Source: Coleofasciculus sp. FACHB-1120 (lineage in GTDB: Bacteria; Cyanobacteriota; Cyanobacteriia; Cyanobacteriales; FACHB-T130). From it: 64,000 nucleotides of DNA. The notes beneath the pieces were generated by a model, which made no database searches, was not told the origin of the DNA, and saw only the letters and a program-made list of their open reading frames with translations. Where the stretch lies: the NCBI RefSeq assembly GCF_014698845.1, contig NZ_JACJTV010000001.1, forward strand, positions 434,001-498,000, written 5' to 3'. Position numbers and translations under genes: made by a program. Position 1 is the stretch's first letter, and each line of letters opens with the position of its first letter. Shown piece after piece: positions 56,847-64,000 of this stretch.

Positions 56847-59087
56847 TTAGTCCGGTTGGGGAAGACGAACGGGCAGATCAATGCAGAATTCCGTTCCTTC
56901 TCCTGGTGCCGACTGGCACTTCAGGACCCCGCCGTGTTTTTCAACAACAACCTGGTAGCTGATTGACAACCCTAATCCGGTACCTTGACCGACTGGTTTG
57001 GTGGTAAAGAAAGGGTCAAATATATGTTGCTGCACTTCGGGTGGTATCCCCGGACCATTATCAGTAATCCGGATGACCACTTTATTGTCATTTGCCAGTT
57101 CCGTGCGAATCCGAATGGTAGGAACGTCAGTTGCTTTCCGACTGACTACTGACCATTGACCATTGATGATTGACTCTTCTAGGGCATCAATCGAATTACT
57201 CAGGATATTCATAAATACCTGATTGATTTGCCCAGCATAGCAATCAACACGGGGCAGATTGTCATACTCTTTAACTATCTGGATCTCAGTGCGTCCTGCT
57301 TTTGGTTTCAGGCGATGTTGCAACAAAAGTAAAGTGTTATCAATACCATTGTGAAGATCGAAAGGCTCTCTTGCCGCCTTATCTAGACGAGAGAAGTTCC
57401 TCAAGCTCAGCACGATTTGCCGAATCCGTTCAGCACCCACTTGCATGGAATTCATCAGTTTTGGAAGGTCGTCACTGAGGAAATCTATATCCAGTCCTTC
57501 CGCTGCTTCTTGAATAGCGGGTGTTGGTTCTGGATATTCCTGTTGGTAGAGGTGAACGAGGTGTAGCAGGTCTTGAGTATACTCAGTGGCGTAGGGAAGA
57601 TTCCCGTAGATAAAGGAAACGGGGTTGTTAATTTCGTGGGCAACACCTGCGACTAACTGCCCCAAACTGGACATTTTTTCGGTTTGTACCAGTTGACTTT
57701 GAGTTTGTTGCAGTTCGTGTAAAGCTTGTTCCAATTGAGCCGCTTTTTCTCTCAGCTGGGCTTCCGATTGAATTAAAGCTGCCTCAGCGAGTTTGCGATC
57801 GCTAATGTCACGAGAGTTCACCACAATGCGAACCCCTGGTGCATCCATCACCAGATTGCTGTGGGTTGCTTCGATATAACGCCACGAACCATCTTTGTGC
57901 TGAAATCGAAACTCAATGGATATAGCAGTTGTTAAATTTTCGAGGACACCTTGAAAATCGCTTTTGACTAAAGAAACGTCCTCTGGGTGAACAAGATCAA
58001 AGGTATTTTTGCCGATTAATTCTTTTGGTTTGTATCCTAAAATGCCTTCAATGGCAGGACTGGCGTATTTGATGGTGCCATCGGCTTCCAAAATGGTGAT
58101 CAAATTAGAGCTGTTTTGCAGTAGCGATCGCCATTTCCCCTCATTTTGCGCCCACACCACTGCTTCCCGCTTGCGTTCTTCTTCTACACCAATTGCGGCA
58201 GCCATAATCCCCATCAGCTTCTTGTCAGATTCTGTGGGAACAAACTGGTTCTGATAAACCACGCAAAGTGAGCCGATATATTCACCCGCGCATCTCACAG
58301 CTTGCCCTATGTAGCTTTGTAATTGGTAAGGAATTACCCAAGGATCGGTTTGTGCGTAGGAGGTGTTTGGCAAATCCTGAACAACATAGGTCTGGTCACT
58401 TCCCTGCTGAATTACGTCATAACAGAGATGCCCATCCGGATCGCCTACATTTGAAAATTCCGACGGGGTTTGCCATTGACCCCAAGACCACAGTAACCCT
58501 TGATGCAGCCGATTGTAGACTGCCCAAGCGCCACCGAGTAATTCCCCTGCGGATGCCGTGATGCGGTTAATATTCTCATCCGGGTCGGAACCAAGACCCG
58601 AAAAACATTCATTGATTTTTGAGAGTTGTTCGCTTGCTTTTTGGTTGGTGATTTCACTCAGCGTGCAGACGACTTGCTCGACGCAACCATCGGGATCTAA
58701 CTGCGGTTCGGTATTCACAGATAGCCAGACGCGATCGCGCTTTGTCGGTCTATAAACCCCTAGCACCAGCTTTCGCAGCGATTGTCGGGTCGAAAGCAGC
58801 AACAACGCTTGCTTTGCCCGGACTGGTGCCGTATGGAGTTTCATCTGAAATGGTGTTCCATTCTCTTGGATGACGTGCCAAGCGGGATCGAGCGGCGTTT
58901 GATCTAGCATCTGGTCTGCCGTTAAATCCAGCAAGTCCAGTGCCGCCTGATTTGTAAAGCGGATTTCCCCTTGCGCTCCCATCACCAACACACCAACTGG
59001 CAGTTCGCTCAGAAGTACCTGAGGAAAAGTATCCATCCTGGGCGCTGATTGGGCAGCGCCTTGCTGATTCGCTTGTAAACTTCGCAT
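56847..59087 (-). CDS. PAS-GAF-PAS sensor histidine kinase
   Basis: The ATG at 59087 gives 746 residues (a TTG is three codons earlier). Domains: PAS1 (about 25-150, LLSELPVGVLVMGAQGEIRFTN), GAF (about 165-310), PAS2 plus PAC (about 320-440, LITILEADGTIKYASPAIEGILGY), a coiled coil, HisKA with the phospho-acceptor GVAHEINNPVSF (about 490-500), and HATPase with NILSNSIDALEES, ITDNGPGIPPEV and GTGLGLSISYQVV. No membrane helix is present, so it is soluble. A repeat-derived insertion (INGQWSVVSRK) lies in the ATPase domain. It sits near the Hpt gene; no response regulator is adjacent. Confidence 0.9.
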   Translation of the reverse strand: MRSLQANQQGAAQSAPRMDTFPQVLLSELPVGVLVMGAQGEIRFTNQAALDLLDLTADQMLDQTPLDPAWHVIQENGTPFQMKLHTAPVRAKQALLLLSTRQSLRKLVLGVYRPTKRDRVWLSVNTEPQLDPDGCVEQVVCTLSEITNQKASEQLSKINECFSGLGSDPDENINRITASAGELLGGAWAVYNRLHQGLLWSWGQWQTPSEFSNVGDPDGHLCYDVIQQGSDQTYVVQDLPNTSYAQTDPWVIPYQLQSYIGQAVRCAGEYIGSLCVVYQNQFVPTESDKKLMGIMAAAIGVEEERKREAVVWAQNEGKWRSLLQNSSNLITILEADGTIKYASPAIEGILGYKPKELIGKNTFDLVHPEDVSLVKSDFQGVLENLTTAISIEFRFQHKDGSWRYIEATHSNLVMDAPGVRIVVNSRDISDRKLAEAALIQSEAQLREKAAQLEQALHELQQTQSQLVQTEKMSSLGQLVAGVAHEINNPVSFIYGNLPYATEYTQDLLHLVHLYQQEYPEPTPAIQEAAEGLDIDFLSDDLPKLMNSMQVGAERIRQIVLSLRNFSRLDKAAREPFDLHNGIDNTLLLLQHRLKPKAGRTEIQIVKEYDNLPRVDCYAGQINQVFMNILSNSIDALEESIINGQWSVVSRKATDVPTIRIRTELANDNKVVIRITDNGPGIPPEVQQHIFDPFFTTKPVGQGTGLGLSISYQVVVEKHGGVLKCQSAPGEGTEFCIDLPVRLPQPD

Positions 59088-59722
59088 AGCTTTCAATCAA
59101 GGCACTGGCTGAGTACCTGGAGTTTTTGTTATGTCAATTTTTTTTAACTCGTTCAGCCGTTGGACTGGATACACCCTTTTCTCTCTACTCTGGTATAGCC
59201 TTTTTCTCTGTAGACCTGCATATACCCTGAGTCGTAACTTCCAAAGTAGTTGATTTAATTTTTTGAAGCCACCAAATTAACACGTCTGTCTACAAATAGA
59301 TAGATGCTTATTTTTTCTAAAAGTTACATCATTCTTTAGCGTATCTAAGGGTTTTGAGCTTGTCCTGGTATCCGTTATAACCTTCGATGGGAATTTTTAG
59401 TCTGAAAGAAGTTGTTTCCAGAAAATTTAGTTAAAGGAATGAGTAAATATTCATCATTTCTGTACATATTTTCAAATATTTAAATAAAAATTGTTTTTTC
59501 TTCATAGTAACAAAGCTAATTTTTGCCAGTTATTCTTCAGCATTTAGCATAGGAACTGTCTCAAAAAATTTAATCGGTCAATGAAAAGCCAGTACTCACT
59601 ATTTTTTACACATAACCTTACGGAAACTTTTAATAAAAAAATTAAAGTGAAAGGAAAAAACCAGTTTTTATACCTATTTATCGATTAAGAAAAAACAGAT
59701 GTACAAATGATGAAGATTCGCC

Positions 59723-59750
59723 CGATTGCACAAATACGATTGCACAAATA
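59723..59750. repeat. Two tandem copies of CGATTGCACAAATA
   Basis: The 14-bp units are identical and adjacent, just beyond the terminator hairpin of the Hpt gene. Confidence 0.9.
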
Positions 59751-59753
59751 AAT

Positions 59754-59784
59754 GATGGGGCAGTGCTTCGGAGACTGCCCCATC
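59754..59784 (-). terminator. Terminator of the Hpt gene
   Basis: GATGGGGCAGT (59754-59764) and ACTGCCCCATC (59774-59784) pair over 11 bp around GCTTCGGAG. On the minus strand it is followed by ATTTATTTG, about 125 bases after the Hpt stop. Confidence 0.75.
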
Positions 59785-59908
59785 GGTTTATTCTGTAGCG
59801 GGTTGAACAAAGGGAGGGTAGCAGCGCTTGATACTTCATGCCAATGGAGAGCGATCGCCCTTTGGGCAAAATTTGTGCAAAAGCAGCCGCGTCTTGTGGT
59901 TGAGATAA

Positions 59909-60886
59909 TCAGCGTGAAGCTTGGTGGAGTAACTTTGCCAGCAGCAGCAGTTGCTCTTTATTAAACACTTGAGCCAAAACCTTTGCCGCTGCCCTAGGTT
60001 CTACAGGCACAGCGATTTGTTTGACAGAAGTCGGAGTGGGTTTTGGCTCCCCTGGATTGGCTGCCCCCGGTGCCCCTACCCCAACTGCCACCTTTGCCGT
60101 TGGTATGGGAGCGGCAGTTGCGGCTGGGGACGCTGCCAACAGCCGCAAGCTGGCACTCGGAGCGATCGCATCAGTTTTGCCGTGTGGCAACAGATCGCTA
60201 GCCTGCTTGAGTTCCTTAATCACAATCGGTGCCAGGGTGGCATAATTATTTTTAGGATTCGCGATCGCTCGATGTGCAGTTTTTACTAGCACTTGCCAAG
60301 TTTTGATTTCCGCACTCATTGGTAAGAGGCGACTGCACAAAGTGCAAAGTTGTTGACGATTTGCGGGCGTTTCTGCTTGTTTGAACAGCGGCAACATTTG
60401 TTTTAGCACCCCAGTTACCTGAGCAGAAATATCTGGAGTTGATGTTTTGCCCGCTTCTTGCCCACTTCCTGCCGGCCCAAGCAGACGGTTAAGGTGTGCC
60501 TGTAACTCAGCGAAATGAGGTTCTGCCGCTTGCATGATTTTCTCGCCCTCCTCTTCCCGAAGACCAAATGGGCCTTGAAGGCGGTCAACTAAGTCTTTAA
60601 GGGTGTCATACCCTTTTAAAAACATGGACTCAAGATCGCTATCGATGTTAACTGGGTGTTCTTTGAGGAGCTTGAAACAATCCTCAAATCGATGGGAAAC
60701 TTTTTGAATACTGTTAAAGCCCAGCATCGCTGCCCCTCCCTTGACGGAATGGGCGGCGCGAAACATTTCATTAATCCTTTCTTGATCTGCCATCACGGCT
60801 CGCAGATCCAGTAGCCCTTTTTCCAAGGTTTCGAGGTGTTCTTTTGCCTCCTCGATGAAAAAGCCCAAAATTTTTCCCGATTCCAC
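59909..60886 (-). CDS. Hpt (histidine phosphotransfer) domain protein
   Basis: The start is set at GTG 60886 because TGAGGA lies 8 bases upstream and the following ESGKILGFFIEEAKEHL matches the usual start of this family; TTG 60901 is in frame. The 325-residue protein has an N-terminal Hpt domain with the phospho-site HSVKGGAAMLGFNSIQ (His near residue 46). A linker with Pro/Ala-rich stretch (PIPTAKVAVGVGAPGAANPGEPKPTP) ends it. Hpt relays phosphate from hybrid kinases to regulators. No partner is adjacent except the kinase gene on the same strand upstream of it. Confidence 0.88.
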   Translation of the reverse strand: MESGKILGFFIEEAKEHLETLEKGLLDLRAVMADQERINEMFRAAHSVKGGAAMLGFNSIQKVSHRFEDCFKLLKEHPVNIDSDLESMFLKGYDTLKDLVDRLQGPFGLREEEGEKIMQAAEPHFAELQAHLNRLLGPAGSGQEAGKTSTPDISAQVTGVLKQMLPLFKQAETPANRQQLCTLCSRLLPMSAEIKTWQVLVKTAHRAIANPKNNYATLAPIVIKELKQASDLLPHGKTDAIAPSASLRLLAASPAATAAPIPTAKVAVGVGAPGAANPGEPKPTPTSVKQIAVPVEPRAAAKVLAQVFNKEQLLLLAKLLHQASR

Positions 60887-60901
60887 GGCAGCATTCCTCA
60901 A

Positions 60902-61493
60902 AACAACAATTTTGTGTAGTCACCCGATTAGGGGGGAGTCATTCCTGGCAGCAGATTTTCCACTAGGCACTGTTTACCCCTGTTCCTGTCGGCACGCCTC
61001 AGATTGAAGCGCAGCTAAGTTTGATATGCATTGGAGACTGTTCCTAAAATAGCCGAAACAGCCAATTTAAAGCTTGGTAGCAATACTTAAATTAGCAAGT
61101 GCTAATTCTGCCATTACGTGAAAGTATTTTATAACTAAGGTTCAAAAAGGCGAAAGGCGAACGATCGGCTTGTAAAACAAACAACACTTCACAGGTGCCT
61201 GTTTACGGGTGAAGTCACTGGATTCAATTTTCGCGTTCCTTGTCTTATGCGCTCAGCCATGCGCTCTCTTCGCGATAGGACGCAGAGAAAAGAAATAGAG
61301 AATTTTCCACATCAGTTAGGAATGCTATCAGCATTCTTGGATTCCACCTTGCTCAATGCCACCTACGATCAAGAGCGATCGCGCACTGAATGAGCATCAT
61401 CCTAAGTGAATAGCTTGATAGGCTGAATGCAAGTACCATCTTCTCTACGTCACCCCTCGGCCCTAAGTCCTCAGTCCTCAGCCCTTACTCCTC
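60902..61493. other. Intergenic region upstream of the Hpt gene
   Basis: The region is AT-rich in places and contains CTCAGTCCTCAGC-type repeats near 61465. A short inverted pair (CTTCAC near 61186, GTGAAG near 61209) lies in the middle. No gene is supported. Confidence 0.4.
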
Positions 61494-64000
61494 TTACCAA
61501 GGATTGCCAATCATCGTGAAAGCTGCCCAGTAATAAGGATGCGTCATCGGCATATCGCCCCGATTGGCGAGTTCGGGTGGCAGCTTGATGTTTCCTGTGG
61601 GAAGGCGCAGTTCGCCTCCCTCCAAGCGTACCTTCCCCTTGAGCATTGCTACCTGCGCTTGCCGTAATGCTTCTGACTTGATCGGGGCTGTTTTCAATTG
61701 AGCGTAGAAATCCGCCATGAATCCTTGAGTTCCCTCATCACTGACATACCATAAACTGGCTACAGATGACTTCACCCCTGCCAGCACTGCTAAGCCACCA
61801 AAGCCTAACTCTGCTTGTTCATCGCCCAGCGCGGTGCGACAGGCACTCAGTACCAACAATTCCACTGCCGGGTCATTCCAGCCCAATTGGCGCAGCTGGT
61901 TGAGTCGTAGCTTGGTATCCCATAACTGAATGTAGGAGTTTTCCATCTTCCCAGGTTTAAATTCGCCATGCGTTGCCAGGTGGATAATTCCATAAGGCTG
62001 TTGCTGACGCTGTGCCTTGAGATTTCCTAGAGTAAATTTCTCGTTGAGGAAAGATTTCCCCGACCACAGCTTTGGAGTGATGATAGATAATTCTATGGGC
62101 ACGGCTGGTAAAGGATTCAGCTCAGTAAATTTCGACGCGCCCATTGCTAAAACTTGAGCGTTCTTGATACTCACATAGCGGGTATCGGTGAGGCTGAGAC
62201 TGGGCATCATGCCGATACTGTAGTTTTCTACCAAGAACTTTTGACCATTGTGGAGGGCAGCCATTGGGAGCGATCGCAAACCCGTATCCATGATAAATAC
62301 CAGATTCTGGATACCTCTGGCTTGTAAATCGGCTTCTAAGGGTGCCACCATCCACTGATAAAGTTCTTGAGATGGTTCCAGGTAGCCATTGGGTTTTCTG
62401 AGGTTGGTGATTTCGCTGCGGAATTTTTTAGCGACTTTGAGAATTTCCTCGCGTGTTGTCCCCTGCACCCGTTTCCGAATCGGTTGCCCTTTGGCAGTGA
62501 CGACGATTAATTCGAGTTGGTCATTGTCTTGGGCGGGGGGACTGGTAGAGGGAGTAGCGGCGGGTTGCGGGGATGCTTGAGTAAGGGCAAAGCCTTGGGG
62601 ATTGAACTGCCAAAGGATGCCTGATTCTGGCGATGTTGCGGGTAATAGAGTTTTGTCTGTGGCTGAAGGAGGTGCCGCCGTGGCAGGAACAAAAGCGATG
62701 TAGATAACTGCCGGTCTTATCCCAGTCGATTTTTCAATGTTTTGAAGAATCTCACGGGCTTCGGTGAGGGTTTTAATCGGAGTATCCGCACTTCCACTAA
62801 AATATTGCTCAAACTGGCGCGTGAACTGTTCGTCTAAATCAGCCAACAAGGTGTCAACTTCCGCGAGATCCAGACTGGCAGACACCGAAAATTGGGGCGT
62901 TAGCGTTTCCTGTGGAGGCTTGATTTCCTCTGGCAGGGGACTCGGTGAGGATGGTTGATCTGCGGTGATGATTTGAATCTTTCCCTGAGTATAGCTGCCG
63001 GGGAAAGAGCCTGAAGCAATTGTATTGCCTGACCCAGTTGTTAATACTCCGGCTGTGCCGTTATTACTAGCTTTGCCGACAACGAAGGGAACGTCTTTGG
63101 AACCGCCTCCGTGGCGCAGGATGATGGCACCTTCACCGGCACCCCCAGCGGCGGAAATACTTGCTTTTTGCCCATTTTGGTCGGTGAAGGTACCCGTAGC
63201 CCGAAACAGACTTTCGGTGGTAATGTCAACGATGCCCCCTTTGCCCCCAGTTCCGCCTTGGGCATTAATGAAGCTAACTTGAATGTCGTTTTCGGGGTCA
63301 AGGGTGACATTGCCAGCATCTCCGAAGCTGGCGCTGGAATTAATTCCCAGCGTTGTAATGCTGTCAATGGCAGATACAAAAATATTCCCGCCTTTAGTGG
63401 TGCCTGAGGCGGTGAGATTTCCGGTGTTTATCGCGGCTGTTTGGCTGATGAGGGTGATATTTCCGCCAACCCCATTATCAGAGTGAGAGTCGATGTTAGC
63501 GGTAGTAAGGTTGTTTTTAGCAGTAAGAGCGATCGCGTCCCCATTTCCCGTCGTCTTGCTAGTATTGAGCGAACCTGTACTGATACTATTGCTTGCTGTT
63601 ATTTTAATCCCGGCAGCCGTAATATCTTTTGCAATGACATTGTTGCCGCTATTCACGGTCAGACTATCTAGAAAATCACCATTTTCTCCCACTGCATCCT
63701 GGAAAGTGACATCACTGCTGGCACTGATGGTTAGGTCGCTAGCATTGCCGCTATTTGCGAGGATACCGCCAAAGGTAATTGAGCCAGCGCTACTGCTGAG
63801 TTCTATGGGGTTTTGAGTAACGAGGGAAACGTCGCCGCCATAGTTTTGAATTCCGCTGGTGGTGACATTTCCGCCAATGACGCTACTCCCCTGAATCGTC
63901 ACGCTAGCTCCATTGATGCTGCCATCCAAGCTAGTGAAGCCACTGGTGTTAGCAGTTAAGGCTCCAATGGAGGTGCTGTTGCCTACTGCATCAGCGATTT
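61494..64000 (-). CDS. CHAT-domain TPS-type exoprotein, partial (runs off right edge)
   Basis: The frame is open from 64000; the ORF-like TTG at 63929 is only an internal codon, and the upstream codons IADAVGNSTSIGALTANTSG are still in frame. The visible part is about 835 residues. It has a GNGG/NGG-rich beta-helical region (NLTTANIDSHSDNGVGGNITL), an acidic linker, then a CHAT domain. Catalytic motifs HLATHGEF and LSACRTALGDEQAELGFGGLA are intact and the protein ends THPYYWAAFTMIGNPW like its paralogue. The N-terminal TPS domain must lie beyond the window. It is the second full CHAT exoprotein here, with opposite orientation. Confidence 0.92.
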   Translation of the reverse strand, partial: IADAVGNSTSIGALTANTSGFTSLDGSINGASVTIQGSSVIGGNVTTSGIQNYGGDVSLVTQNPIELSSSAGSITFGGILANSGNASDLTISASSDVTFQDAVGENGDFLDSLTVNSGNNVIAKDITAAGIKITASNSISTGSLNTSKTTGNGDAIALTAKNNLTTANIDSHSDNGVGGNITLISQTAAINTGNLTASGTTKGGNIFVSAIDSITTLGINSSASFGDAGNVTLDPENDIQVSFINAQGGTGGKGGIVDITTESLFRATGTFTDQNGQKASISAAGGAGEGAIILRHGGGSKDVPFVVGKASNNGTAGVLTTGSGNTIASGSFPGSYTQGKIQIITADQPSSPSPLPEEIKPPQETLTPQFSVSASLDLAEVDTLLADLDEQFTRQFEQYFSGSADTPIKTLTEAREILQNIEKSTGIRPAVIYIAFVPATAAPPSATDKTLLPATSPESGILWQFNPQGFALTQASPQPAATPSTSPPAQDNDQLELIVVTAKGQPIRKRVQGTTREEILKVAKKFRSEITNLRKPNGYLEPSQELYQWMVAPLEADLQARGIQNLVFIMDTGLRSLPMAALHNGQKFLVENYSIGMMPSLSLTDTRYVSIKNAQVLAMGASKFTELNPLPAVPIELSIITPKLWSGKSFLNEKFTLGNLKAQRQQQPYGIIHLATHGEFKPGKMENSYIQLWDTKLRLNQLRQLGWNDPAVELLVLSACRTALGDEQAELGFGGLAVLAGVKSSVASLWYVSDEGTQGFMADFYAQLKTAPIKSEALRQAQVAMLKGKVRLEGGELRLPTGNIKLPPELANRGDMPMTHPYYWAAFTMIGNPW

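Larger units (their letters stand above)
59088..59908. other. Intergenic region between kinase and Hpt genes
   Basis: The region is AT-rich and holds the Hpt terminator (59754-59784) and a 14-bp tandem duplication (CGATTGCACAAATA at 59723 and 59737). It also holds one AGTACT site (59591). Nothing else is supported. Confidence 0.5.

Noticed and set aside
63494-63929. Plus-strand open frames inside the second CHAT gene
   Set aside because: They are antisense to a clearly coding repeat region and mirror its periodic composition.

Overview
The window is chromosomal DNA from a cyanobacterium. It carries psbK (photosystem II) and psaM (photosystem I), a beta-carbonic anhydrase, a carotenoid cleavage oxygenase, a CrtH-like desaturase/isomerase and many cyanobacterial hypotheticals. 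The HIP1 octamer GCGATCGC is extremely frequent. The mix of large surface proteins, CHAT proteins, a NACHT ATPase, restriction-modification genes and many intergenic repeats suggests a large-genome, probably filamentous lineage, but I cannot name the genus from sequence alone.

Layout. 1-2.4 kb: start of a secreted protein (minus), an SLH-domain beta-helix protein, and tRNA-Gly(CCC) followed directly by what looks like a relic transposon end with three ATGTC repeats. 2.6-8 kb: cobS, tgt, an HTTM-DCC membrane fusion and psbK. 8-16 kb: GST, a TPR protein, psaM, a TerC-family protein, ndk, ddl and miaB. 17-26 kb: carotenoid oxygenase, beta-carbonic anhydrase, a NACHT NTPase with an odd (Ile/Val-Ala)n tract, gloA, eno and argC. 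26.5-28.3 kb: a compact type II restriction-modification module (methyltransferase, ScaI-like nuclease, C regulator) between argC and ribBA. 28-37 kb: ribBA, TPR, a PPOX-fold protein and a GNAT divergent from a MocR regulator, Uma2, a carotenoid-type oxidoreductase, a RelE-type toxin remnant and a YetF-like protein. 37.7-39.7 kb: a full-length protein-arginine deiminase with all catalytic residues of animal PADs. 40-43.7 kb: Na+/H+ antiporter, UDG-family protein, BamE-like lipoprotein-size protein and a PPC-domain protein.

44-64 kb is the most distinctive part. It is a two-partner-secretion neighbourhood in which the exported haemagglutinin-type proteins end in a CHAT caspase-like protease domain. 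There is one complete copy (44254-47493) convergent with its TpsB transporter, a decayed N-terminal fragment of another (about 49914-50340), two DUF928 proteins, and a second CHAT copy running off the right edge (61494-64000). In between lie a transglutaminase-like protein, a broken ferritin-like gene, hisA, a PAS/GAF hybrid sensor kinase and an Hpt protein.

Working together: tRNA modification (tgt, miaB), photosystem small subunits and core metabolism (eno, ndk, argC, hisA, ribBA, cobS) form the housekeeping background. The RM module, NACHT, Uma2 and TA remnant are defence/mobile islands. The CHAT-TPS genes look like a surface proteolysis or signalling system, which is an inference. HIP1-centred perfect palindromes recur at gene ends and may serve as terminators.
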